Positions 14,183 to 21,655 of a stretch of 64,000 nt of DNA are shown here, one piece after another (within the stretch, counting starts at the first letter, position 1; every line of letters begins with the position of its first letter). A program made the position numbers and the translations under genes. A model generated the notes under the pieces. The model saw nothing but the letters and a program-made list of their open reading frames with translations. It was not told the origin of the DNA and did no database searches. The DNA lies in contig CADABX010000034.1 in the NCBI GenBank assembly GCA_902786285.1, positions 1 through 64,000 on the forward strand. Reading direction: 5' to 3'. The stretch is from Oscillospiraceae bacterium. GTDB taxonomy: Bacteria > Bacillota > Clostridia > Oscillospirales > Acutalibacteraceae.

Positions 14183-15757
14183 TTGCCGGAACATTCCGGC
14201 GATCTTTGCGCCGATCAGGCGAAAGAGGGAACGCAGCGACAGGAAAAACGCGCGAAACGCCGAAGGCTGTTCCCATTTTTGGTCGCTCGGGTCGTCCGCC
14301 GGCACCGGCACAAACGCGCCGCTGTCGTCCGGCCGCATAAACTGCACCGTGCCCGGGTCGTTCCATACGGTCAGTTGATCCGTGCGCTGCACCGCGTAGG
14401 TCACAAGCCCCATCAAAAACGGCGGGTGCTTGGTGTGGGCAACGTCTTTGAAAAACCATGTCTGATCCGGGTAGCGGCAGGTGGACGCGTCGATTTTGTG
14501 GTCGGCGGAGATATACTTTGCCGTGCCGGCTTGCGATGCCGTCTGCACATAGGCGTCGGACAGCGTTTCGGTAATCGGTGCCGCCGTGCCGCCGAAGCTC
14601 ATGCGAAAGATCGAGTTGGAGCCGTCGGTCTGATAGTTGCAGCCTTTAAAATACGGATAGGTCGGCTGGCCGTATTTTGCAATCACGATGAGACGCATCC
14701 CGTCCGATTGCAGACCGTCGAGCAGATCGAACAGCGGCGTCTGCACCGTTTGGTGATAGGCGCCGATCTTGTCGATCAGCCCGGCAAACTGCGTTTCCAC
14801 ACCGCCGAAGGTGAACCGGAGTGCGTCGGAAAGCCGGTCTTCGCTGACCATCGCCCAGTAGCCCGGATAGGAGCCGTAGCTCACGCGCAGCAGACGCGGC
14901 AGAAGGTTGCTTTTGAATTTTTCGATAAACCGCAACAGCGTTTTGCCGGTCAGATCCAGCGCGCCGCAGGCGTTGAGCACCACGGCGAGATCGCGCAGCC
15001 ATGCGGTCAGGTTTTCGTCTTCCATCGGCTGTTCGGCGTCGAGATACCACCGCAGATAGGTTGTCAGATCGTCGCCGTTCAGCGCGAAAGAGCCGGAAAA
15101 GATCGCGTCCACCGTTTCGATGCCCTTCACCGTCGGGCAGTAGAATACGCTGGTGTCCACCAGCCCTTCGTCGCCGTATTTTTGCAAATACGCCGCCAGC
15201 ACGCACGCGCCGTAGCAGCGGCCGAGCAGACCGACCTTTGGCTTGCCCGTTACGCGAAGCACCGCGCGGATATAGGCGTGCAGATCGTCCGCGATCAAAA
15301 ATGGATCGAGCCGCCAGTCGTAGCGGTAGTAGTAATCGCCCTCGGAAAAGCCCTGTGTCTTTTTGTGGAGATTTTCCGGCGTCCAGCCGTTTTGCGCATG
15401 CAGCGGCGTCACGGGGTCGCCGTTTGCGTCAAAATGCTGCTGCGCCCAGATCGGGGCGAGGGTGTCGTACATCTTGTCGCAATAGTCGTCCCAGCGGTTG
15501 GTGACGGTCGCTTTGGCAAACGAGCCGAGCAGCTCGCGCATCAGCGCCTTGTCGGACAAAATGTCGCGCTTGACGTCGAAATCATCGGGGATGACGCGTT
15601 CGTTCTGGTCGTTGTACAAATGGCAGTTCGACGTGCCGGGGATCGTGATGATCGGGATGTCCTGCATCTCAAAGCTGTCTGCGGCCGCCGCGGCAGGGGA
15701 AAGCAGAGTCACGAGCGAGAGAAGCGCCAAAAGCAGCGCAAGGGTTCGTTTTTTCAT
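14180..15757 (-). CDS. Secreted LCAT-like alpha/beta hydrolase, Cys at the nucleophile position
   Basis: 525 residues from ATG 15757 (GGAGGACG site), with signal peptide MKKRTLALLLALLSLVTLLSPAAAA. The LCAT/PGAP1-type core shows PIITIPGTSNCHLY, YYYRYDWRLDP and then LLGRCYGACVLAAY, where the usual G-x-S-x-G serine is C181. The late Asp/His pair is present in KIDASTCRYPDQTWFFKDVAHTKH. The C-terminus is an amphipathic helix (FRAFFLSLRSLFRLIG). It is one of four paralogues in the window (with 16121, 27115 and 28677), and divergent from 16121. The substrate is unknown; lipid acyl esters are the family precedent. Promoter TTGACT-17-TACAGT is at about 15792-15820 on the minus strand. Confidence 0.8.
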   Translation of the reverse strand: MKKRTLALLLALLSLVTLLSPAAAAADSFEMQDIPIITIPGTSNCHLYNDQNERVIPDDFDVKRDILSDKALMRELLGSFAKATVTNRWDDYCDKMYDTLAPIWAQQHFDANGDPVTPLHAQNGWTPENLHKKTQGFSEGDYYYRYDWRLDPFLIADDLHAYIRAVLRVTGKPKVGLLGRCYGACVLAAYLQKYGDEGLVDTSVFYCPTVKGIETVDAIFSGSFALNGDDLTTYLRWYLDAEQPMEDENLTAWLRDLAVVLNACGALDLTGKTLLRFIEKFKSNLLPRLLRVSYGSYPGYWAMVSEDRLSDALRFTFGGVETQFAGLIDKIGAYHQTVQTPLFDLLDGLQSDGMRLIVIAKYGQPTYPYFKGCNYQTDGSNSIFRMSFGGTAAPITETLSDAYVQTASQAGTAKYISADHKIDASTCRYPDQTWFFKDVAHTKHPPFLMGLVTYAVQRTDQLTVWNDPGTVQFMRPDDSGAFVPVPADDPSDQKWEQPSAFRAFFLSLRSLFRLIGAKIAGMFRQ

Positions 15758-15825
15758 TTCATCGTCCTCCTGTTGCCGAAAACCGGCTACCCATACTGTA
15801 CCACGTTTCGGGCGGTTAGTCAATC

Positions 15826-16030
15826 GCAACAAAAGCAGTCGTCAGCAGCGCCGCACGCCGTGCGGCTTAGTCAACCGTCGTTAGTCGCCAGCATTGCAGC
15901 GGCGGCCGCTTCGGCCGCTATAAAACTTTACCTTTGTGTGCCGGTCGCCCGCGTAAGTATGCAGCAGGCCGCGGGCCTGCCGCTACATAGCGCCCGTAGT
16001 GTCGATCAGTGACCGACTGGGCGCGGAGCA
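15826..16030. repeat. Cluster of intergenic palindromes (REP-like family A)
   Basis: The region between divergent hydrolase genes is made of hairpins: GCCGCACGCCGTGCGGC, GCGGCCGCTTCGGCCGC, GCAGGCCGCGGGCCTGC, and GCGCCCGTAGTGTCGATC with GACCGACTGGGCGC (15989-16024). The last unit recurs at 18829 and 58011. No gene is visible from 15758 to 16120 apart from the promoters. Confidence 0.65.
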
Positions 16031-16059
16031 TCGAACGACTGTTGACCATAGACTTTTTC

Positions 16060-16088
16060 TTGACGAGACGCCGCTTTTCTGTTATAAT
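16060..16088 (+). promoter_or_regulatory. Promoter of the 16121 hydrolase
   Basis: TTGACG (16060-16065), 17 bp, TATAAT (16083-16088). Confidence 0.75.
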
Positions 16089-16120
16089 GAAACTATCAAC
16101 AGGAAGGGAAGTATGTTGCG

Positions 16121-17686
16121 ATGAAAAAGTGTCTTTCCGTTTTGCTCTCTGCTGTGCTTTGCCTGCTGCTTTGCGTGCCGGCGTTCGCCGTTTTGGGCGA
16201 AGGCTATTACACCACGCTGCCCACCATTTATTTACAGGGGCAGGGCGACTGGATTGCTGCCGAAAAAGGAAACATCAAGTCTGAACGGCTCGATGAGTTC
16301 GAAATTCCCGACGGCTATATCGGCGACGCCGCCAAGGCGCTGATTCCGCCGCTGCTCAAGGGGCTGACGCTCAATCAATGGCAGGAATGGGAAGACGAAT
16401 TCGTGGCGCGTGTGCTGCCGCTGGTGGAAAAGGTCGCGCTCGATGAAAACGGTGAAGCGTCCAACGGCAGCGGCCCTGTGTGGCACACCAGCACCGGGAA
16501 CCGCCGCAACAATGACGGCGTGTTCGATATGAACAGCTATGTGATCAGCTACGACTGGCGGCTGGACCCGTGCGCCACTGCGGACGAAGTACAGGACTAT
16601 ATTGAAAAGATCAAGGCGTCCACCGGCGCGGAGAAGGTCAATCTGATCGGCCGCAGCATCGGCGCGAGCGTGGTTTTGGCGTACCTCGCGGAATACGGCA
16701 TGGCTGACATTGAAACAGTCATCCTTTATTGCCCCAGCTTTTACGGCATGGAGGCGGTCGGACGGCTGTTTGCCGGAAAACTCGATATTGACCCGCAGGC
16801 GATTTCACGCTTTCTGGATTTCTACGTCAACAGCGGCGAGTTGGGTGACTCCGATGCGCAGTTGTATGCGCTGCTCAAGGATGTGGTTGCCGTGATGGCG
16901 AAGTCCGGCCAGTTGAATTTGACGGCAAAGCTGCTCGAACGTATCTATGAAAAGGTCTGGCGCGACGTGTATCCGCGTCTGCTCGTCAAAATGTACGGCA
17001 GCATGCCGTCGTTCTGGAGCCTTGTGGGCGACGACGATTACGCCGAGGCGAAGGCCGCCGTATTTGCCGGACAGGAAGAGACGTACAAGGGCCTCATTGA
17101 AAAGATCGACAACTTCCACTATAACGTCCTGGTACCGTCCACGCAGATGATCAAGGCGTTTGCCGACAACGGCGAAAAGGTGCAAATCGTGCTCAAGTAC
17201 GGCGTGCCGATGATCCCGACCAACGACCTTGCGAACGAACAGACCGATATGCTTACCAGCGTTTATTCCGCGTCGCCGGACGCGACGTGCAGCACCCTGA
17301 CCGGCACGCTGGCGCAAAGCTATATTGATGCGCTCGCGGACAAGCGCTTTCTGTCGCCCGACCGCCAGATCGACGCGTCCACCTGTCTGCTGCCGGAGCA
17401 CACATGGTTTATCAAAAACGTCGGCCACCGCGACATGCCCGATTCGATCACGGCGCTGTTTGAAGCGATCTATGAATTTGACGGCAACATGACCGTGTTT
17501 GACAGCGAGCAGTTCCCGCAGTACCTGTTCTTTGACGAAGCGACCCAGCAGATGTCGCCGCTGACAGAGGACAACATGGTCAGCGAAACCGAACAGGACT
17601 GGAACATGTCGTTCTTCGCGCGGCTGGTGCGGATGTTCCGGCTGCTCGGCGAACTGATCCGCAACTGGCTGAAAGAAAAGCTGTAA
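16121..17686 (+). CDS. Secreted LCAT-like alpha/beta hydrolase (canonical GRSIG serine)
   Basis: 521 residues. Signal peptide MKKCLSVLLSAVLCLLLCVPAFA. It has PTIYLQGQGDW near the start of the fold, VISYDWRLDP for the oxyanion region, nucleophile S179 in LIGRSIGASVVLAYL, and QIDASTCLLPEHTWFIKNVGH for Asp and His. The C-terminal helix SFFARLVRMFRLLGELIRNWL is strongly amphipathic and could hold the enzyme at the membrane. It is monocistronic, with a terminator at 17695-17723. It is paralogous to the genes at 14180, 27115 and 28677. Enzymatic specificity cannot be read from the sequence. Confidence 0.82.
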   Translation: MKKCLSVLLSAVLCLLLCVPAFAVLGEGYYTTLPTIYLQGQGDWIAAEKGNIKSERLDEFEIPDGYIGDAAKALIPPLLKGLTLNQWQEWEDEFVARVLPLVEKVALDENGEASNGSGPVWHTSTGNRRNNDGVFDMNSYVISYDWRLDPCATADEVQDYIEKIKASTGAEKVNLIGRSIGASVVLAYLAEYGMADIETVILYCPSFYGMEAVGRLFAGKLDIDPQAISRFLDFYVNSGELGDSDAQLYALLKDVVAVMAKSGQLNLTAKLLERIYEKVWRDVYPRLLVKMYGSMPSFWSLVGDDDYAEAKAAVFAGQEETYKGLIEKIDNFHYNVLVPSTQMIKAFADNGEKVQIVLKYGVPMIPTNDLANEQTDMLTSVYSASPDATCSTLTGTLAQSYIDALADKRFLSPDRQIDASTCLLPEHTWFIKNVGHRDMPDSITALFEAIYEFDGNMTVFDSEQFPQYLFFDEATQQMSPLTEDNMVSETEQDWNMSFFARLVRMFRLLGELIRNWLKEKL

Positions 17687-17694
17687 GATGCATA

Positions 17695-17723
17695 ACCGCC
17701 CGCAGAGATTGCGGGCGGTTGCT
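17695..17723 (+). terminator. Terminator of the 16121 hydrolase
   Basis: ACCGCCCGCA/TGCGGGCGGT stem with a GAGAT loop and a GCTGTTTTTC tail. Confidence 0.8.
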
Positions 17724-17754
17724 GTTTTTCAAGCAGGCGGCAGGCGAGAATGGC

Positions 17755-17790
17755 AGTGCGCCAAAGCGCACTGACGGGTGAGGTTTGAAC
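17755..17790. repeat. Palindromic repeat (REP-like family B)
   Basis: AGTGCGCCAAAGCGCACT followed by GACGGGTGAGGTTTGAACG. The same tail follows a related palindrome at 18686-18724 (GACGGGAGAGGTTTGAATG), and GGATGAGGTTTGATC occurs at 58220. Confidence 0.6.
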
Positions 17791-17835
17791 GTTCCGCCTG
17801 CCGCTTATTATCGGTATGGCAAGAAGCCAAGCGAA

Positions 17836-17866
17836 CCGCCCGGCAAAAGCCGGGCGGTTTTTGTAT
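17836..17866 (-). terminator. Terminator of the leftward membrane-protein gene
   Basis: ACCGCCCGGC and GCCGGGCGGT form a perfect 10-bp stem with an AAAA loop directly after the stop of the 17869-18513 gene. A/T tracts on both sides make it bidirectional. Confidence 0.75.
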
Positions 17867-17868
17867 GT

Positions 17869-18513
17869 TCAGATAATACCGAGCGGGATCAATACCGCCA
17901 TCAGGATCACGTCGATACCCCACAGGATGGCGCAAAAACGCTTTTGCGTGGTGCGCTTTGCGTCGTAGATCAGATAGGACGCAAGGAAGAACGGGATGTA
18001 GGTTGTGACGAACACCGGCAAAAAGCCCCACCATTTGTAGACCCAGATGAACGCCGGTGTGGATGCGAGAAAGATTTCAAACAGACTGAATCCCAGCGCC
18101 GAGCCGACGGCAAACACGATCCGGTTGTTGACGCCGAGGATCTTTTTGTGCTTGTCCTCCGGCAGTAGATCGGCCATGAAGCCGGCGATGGAAAACATCA
18201 TGCTCAGCTCCCAGCTCACGCCCACGAGGATGATCCACGTGGTGCTTTCCGGCGACACATGCCACAGCGCGTAGCCGGTGAAGTGGCAGATCACGGCGTT
18301 CATGATCTCATAGAACCAGTGCACACCGTAGAGCGCCAGCGCGGCAAACACGCCGTTCCAGTTTTTCTTTTTGATCTGCGGCACATAGACCGCACAGACC
18401 ACCAGCGCCAGCAGCGCGATGAAGGTCCAATTGAAGTTTGCCGTACTGCGTACCGCGGCCTTTGCCGCGTCGGCCGCCGCCATGGCAGCCGCAGAGCCGT
18501 TTCCCCAAATCAT
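17869..18513 (-). CDS. Polytopic membrane protein of unknown function
   Basis: 214 residues from ATG 18513, with a GGAGGTG site 7 bp upstream. After an Ala-rich N-terminus there are about six or seven hydrophobic helices, including NWTFIALLALVVCAVYVPQ, MMFSIAGFMADLLP, FLPVFVTTYIPFFLASYLIY and ILWGIDVILMAVLIPLGII. Histidine- and tryptophan-containing loops (LYGVHWFYEIMNAVICHFTGY) could bind a ligand or metal. I do not recognise the family with confidence. A perfect palindrome lies in its 5' leader. Confidence 0.7.
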   Translation of the reverse strand: MIWGNGSAAAMAAADAAKAAVRSTANFNWTFIALLALVVCAVYVPQIKKKNWNGVFAALALYGVHWFYEIMNAVICHFTGYALWHVSPESTTWIILVGVSWELSMMFSIAGFMADLLPEDKHKKILGVNNRIVFAVGSALGFSLFEIFLASTPAFIWVYKWWGFLPVFVTTYIPFFLASYLIYDAKRTTQKRFCAILWGIDVILMAVLIPLGII

Positions 18514-18540
18514 AAAAACACCTCCGAAATTGTGAAAAAT

Positions 18541-18592
18541 ATTTGTGGAACTTCCACAAATGCAGTGTAGCACAGTTTGAGGCGGTTGTCAA
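18541..18592 (-). promoter_or_regulatory. Promoter and leader palindrome of the membrane-protein gene
   Basis: On the minus strand, TTGACA (complement of 18587-18592), 17 bp, TACACT (complement of 18564-18569). Directly downstream, ATTTGTGGAA-C-TTCCACAAAT (18541-18561) is a perfect 10-bp inverted repeat, placed like an operator overlapping the transcription start. Confidence 0.7.
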
Positions 18593-18604
18593 TAGGAAGG
18601 CGAG

Positions 18605-19010
18605 AGTCGATCGTCGTTCGTGTAGCGTCGATCTGCGATCGGCTGTGTTTCGTTCACCGGCCGCGCCCAGTCGATCGACCCCTTCCGTCAGTGCGCACCG
18701 CGCACTGACGGGAGAGGTTTGAATGCGCGATTGATCGACCATTCACGGTAAGACGCCTGCAGCGGTCGGCACTCCGGCGACTGATTCGTAATGGCGAGGG
18801 TGCATAGCCGCCTGATAGGCGGCGACTACACAGCGCCCGTAGCGGTCGGCCCGTGGCCGACTGATAGTCAAAAAGCAAGGATCCATAGCAGCCCGCGGGG
18901 CTGCCGCTACTGTTGACTGACGACTGTCGAATGAAACCGGCCATTGGCCGGCGCTGCGCTGACTGCTAACCGCTGACCGCTGACCGCTTCGCGGAGCGAT
19001 CACTGTTGAC
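18605..19010. repeat. Dense cluster of hairpin repeats and 7-bp tandem units
   Basis: It contains GTCGATCTGCGATCGGC (18625), GTCAGTGCGCACCGCGCACTGAC (18688-18710), GCATAGCCGCCTGATAGGCGGC, AGCGCCCGTAGCGGTCGGCC with GGCCGACTG (18829-18862), AGCAGCCCGCGGGGCTGC (18886), and a 7-bp array TGACTGC/TAACCGC/TGACCGC/TGACCGC (18960-18987). No protein gene is supportable here. Confidence 0.65.
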
Positions 19011-19016
19011 TTTTTC

Positions 19017-19045
19017 TTGACAAATCCGGTAATCTGCTATATAAT
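19017..19045 (+). promoter_or_regulatory. Promoter of the ddh-lysA operon
   Basis: TTGACA (19017-19022), 17 bp, TATAAT (19040-19045): full consensus. Confidence 0.85.
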
Positions 19046-19089
19046 CACTTTAATGCGATAAAGCTCAATGACGAAAGGTGCGATGCAAT

Positions 19090-20067
19090 ATGAAACTTGC
19101 TATTTACGGCTACGGCAATCTCGGACGCGGCGTGGAGTGCGCCGTGCAGCAAAACGCGGACGCCGAACTTGTCGGCGTGTTTACCCGGCGTGATCCGGCT
19201 TCGGTCAAAACACTGACCGGCGTGCCCGTCTACGCGGCGGATACCGTGACCGATTATAAAGATCAGATCGACGTGCTCATCATCTGCGGCGGCTCGGCCA
19301 CCGATCTGCCCAAAATGACGCCGGCGCTCGCCAAGGATTTCAACGTCATCGACTCGTTTGATACCCACGCCAACATCTCCGCCCACTTTGCGGCGGTGGA
19401 CGCGGCGGCAAAGGAAAACGGCAACATCGCGCTGATCTCCGCCGGCTGGGATCCGGGTCTGTTTTCGCTCAACCGTCTGTATGCGTCGGCCGTTTTGCCT
19501 GACGGCAAGGACTACACGTTTTGGGGCCGCGGCGTGAGCCAGGGCCATTCCGACGCGATCCGCCGCATCGACGGCGTGCTTGACGCGCGGCAGTACACGG
19601 TGCCGATCCCGGCGGCGCTGGACGCGGTGCGCTCCGGTTCCATGCCCGAGCTTTCCACACGCGAAAAGCATCTGCGCGAATGCTATGTCGTTGCCGCCGA
19701 AGGCGCCGACAAAGCCAGAATCGAGCGCGAAATCAAGGAGATGCCGAACTACTTCTCCGATTACGACACCACCGTGACCTTTATCACCACGGAAGAGATG
19801 CTGCGCGACCACGCGGCGCTGCCGCACGGCGGCTTTGTGATCCGCACCGGCAAAATCGGTCTGCAAAAGGACCACACTGCCACGATCGAATATTCCCTGC
19901 GCCTCGACTCCAATCCGGAATTCACGTCGAGCGTGCTCGTGGCGTGCGCAAGAGCGATCCTCAAAATGCGCGGCCGCGGCGACACCGGCTGCAAAACCGT
20001 CTTCGACATCGCGCCGGCGGATCTTTCGCCGTTGTCGGGCGACGAGCTGCGCGCGCATCTGCTGTAA
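19090..20067 (+). CDS. ddh: meso-Diaminopimelate dehydrogenase
   Basis: 325 residues. It catalyses NADPH-dependent reductive amination of L-tetrahydrodipicolinate to meso-DAP, a one-step route for cell wall and lysine. The Rossmann motif GYGNLGRGV lies at the N-terminus. Substrate-site signatures CGGSATDLP, SFDTHANI, SAGWDPGLFSLNR and WGRGVSQGHSDAIRR are all present. The start is ATG 19090, 9 bp after GAAAGGTG. It is followed 27 bp later by lysA, making a two-gene DAP-to-lysine operon. Length matches the family. Confidence 0.95.
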   Translation: MKLAIYGYGNLGRGVECAVQQNADAELVGVFTRRDPASVKTLTGVPVYAADTVTDYKDQIDVLIICGGSATDLPKMTPALAKDFNVIDSFDTHANISAHFAAVDAAAKENGNIALISAGWDPGLFSLNRLYASAVLPDGKDYTFWGRGVSQGHSDAIRRIDGVLDARQYTVPIPAALDAVRSGSMPELSTREKHLRECYVVAAEGADKARIEREIKEMPNYFSDYDTTVTFITTEEMLRDHAALPHGGFVIRTGKIGLQKDHTATIEYSLRLDSNPEFTSSVLVACARAILKMRGRGDTGCKTVFDIAPADLSPLSGDELRAHLL

Positions 20068-20094
20068 TCAAAACAAACCGAGGAGGACAAGGAC

Positions 20095-21408
20095 GTGCAA
20101 CAACCGTTTTTCCCCTGTAACAATCTTTCCGCAAAGGACGGCGTGCTGCAGTTTGCCGGGCAGGACACCGCGTCGCTCGCAAAACAGTACGGCACGCCGC
20201 TGTATCTGCTCGACGAAGCGCGCATCCGCCATAATTGCCGCGTCTATCTCAACGCGTTCCGGGCGCACTTTCCGGCCGGCTCCCTGCCGCACTACGCGAG
20301 CAAGGCGAACGCCTGCAAAGCGCTCTACCGGCTGATGACCGAAGAGGGCATGGGCATCGACGTGGTATCGCCCGGCGAAATCTATACCGCAAGAGAAGCA
20401 GGCTTCGATCTTTCCAAAGCGTTTTTCCACGGCAACAACAAAACAGACGCCGATATCGCGTTCGCGATGGACTGCGGCGTGGGCTGCTTTGTGGCGGACA
20501 ACGAAGAGGAGCTGTGCGCCATCGACCGCGAAGCGAACCGGCGCGGTATCCGCCAGCGCGTGATTTTGCGCCTGACGCCCGGCATCGATACCCACACCTA
20601 CGCGGCGGTCAACACCGGCAAGGTGGACTCGAAATTCGGCGCCGCCATCGAAACGGGGCAGGCGAAGGCGCTGACCGCACTTGCGCTTCAGAAGCGCGGC
20701 ATCGACCTTTGCGGCTTCCACTGCCACATCGGCTCGCAGGTGTTTGAGGAGGACGTGTTTGAACGCGCGGCGGTCATCATGATCGACTTTATGGCACAGA
20801 TGAAAGCGGATTTTGACTTTGAGACAAAGCTGTTGAACCTCGGCGGCGGCTACGGTGTGCGCTATGTGGAGAGCGACGGACAGATCGATATTCCGCAAAA
20901 GATCGCAACGCTCGCCGGCGTGATCAACGACAGATGTCAACACCACGGCATTCCGGTGCCGCAAATCGCCATGGAGCCCGGCCGTTCCATCGTTGCCGAC
21001 GCGGGCCTGACGCTCTATACCGTGGGCACGGTCAAGCGCATTCCGGGCTACAAAACCTATGTTTCCATCGACGGCGGCATGGGCGACAACCCGCGCTTTG
21101 CGCTCTACCGTTCGTCCTACACCTGCCTTGTGGCCAACAAGCTCGGCGAACCCGCCGATCTGGAAGCGTCGCTTGTGGGCCGCTGCTGCGAAAGCGGCGA
21201 CATCATCCAGGAGCATGTGATGTTCCCGTCGTCCGTCACACGCGGCGACCTCGTCGCCGTTTGCACCACCGGCGCCTACAACTACGCGATGGCGTCAAAC
21301 TACAACCGCCTGGGCCGCCCGGCAACGGTGCTTTTGCACCCCGACGGCACCAGCGACGTGATTGTGAAGCGCGAAACAATGGAAGACCTCGTCCGGCTGG
21401 ACGTGTAA
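20095..21408 (+). CDS. lysA: Diaminopimelate decarboxylase
   Basis: 437 residues, GTG start behind GAGGAGG. PLP-dependent, it converts meso-DAP to L-lysine. The PLP lysine is in HYASKANA; the glycine loop LNLGGGYGVRY, MEPGRSIVADAG, and the C-terminal CCESGD and TTGAYNYAMASNYN signatures are all in place. It pairs with ddh upstream, so this operon both makes DAP and drains it to lysine. A strong terminator overlaps the stop codon. Confidence 0.95.
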   Translation: MQQPFFPCNNLSAKDGVLQFAGQDTASLAKQYGTPLYLLDEARIRHNCRVYLNAFRAHFPAGSLPHYASKANACKALYRLMTEEGMGIDVVSPGEIYTAREAGFDLSKAFFHGNNKTDADIAFAMDCGVGCFVADNEEELCAIDREANRRGIRQRVILRLTPGIDTHTYAAVNTGKVDSKFGAAIETGQAKALTALALQKRGIDLCGFHCHIGSQVFEEDVFERAAVIMIDFMAQMKADFDFETKLLNLGGGYGVRYVESDGQIDIPQKIATLAGVINDRCQHHGIPVPQIAMEPGRSIVADAGLTLYTVGTVKRIPGYKTYVSIDGGMGDNPRFALYRSSYTCLVANKLGEPADLEASLVGRCCESGDIIQEHVMFPSSVTRGDLVAVCTTGAYNYAMASNYNRLGRPATVLLHPDGTSDVIVKRETMEDLVRLDV

Positions 21409-21436
21409 AAAAGCTGCCCTGCGGGGCAGCTTTTTT
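21407..21436 (+). terminator. Terminator of ddh-lysA
   Basis: AAAAAAGCTGCCC/GGGGCAGCTTTTTT, an almost perfect stem with flanking A and T tracts. Confidence 0.9.
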
Positions 21437-21437
21437 C

Positions 21438-21600
21438 AGTGCACAGTGCCTAGTGCGTAGTGCACAGTGCCTAGTGCTTAGTGTACAGTGATTTGTGATT
21501 GATTTTACTTTTCCTTGCAACACTTCGGCGTGGGGAAGCGTCTATTCTTTTGAGCGATGCAATCTGTGCACTATGCACTATGCACGATGCACTATGCCCT
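21438..21600. repeat. Inverted pair of 7-bp tandem arrays (AGTGCAC-type)
   Basis: Left array, period 7: AGTGCAC AGTGCCT then AGTGCGT AGTGCAC then AGTGCCT AGTGCTT then AGTGTAC AGTGATT. Right array at about 21570-21597, in inverse sense: GCACTAT, GCACTAT, GCACGAT, GCACTAT. About 80 bp of non-coding sequence separates them. The array ends just before the promoter of the radical SAM gene (TTGACA 21605-21610, TACATT 21628-21633). Confidence 0.75.
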
Positions 21601-21655
21601 CCATTTGACAACCCCGCCGAATTGTGCTACATTATATCCGAAAGGAGCTGACGCT

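Noticed and set aside
21438..21600. Retron or reverse-transcriptase-associated RNA
   Set aside because: No reverse transcriptase gene is present and the sequence is low-complexity heptamer repeats.
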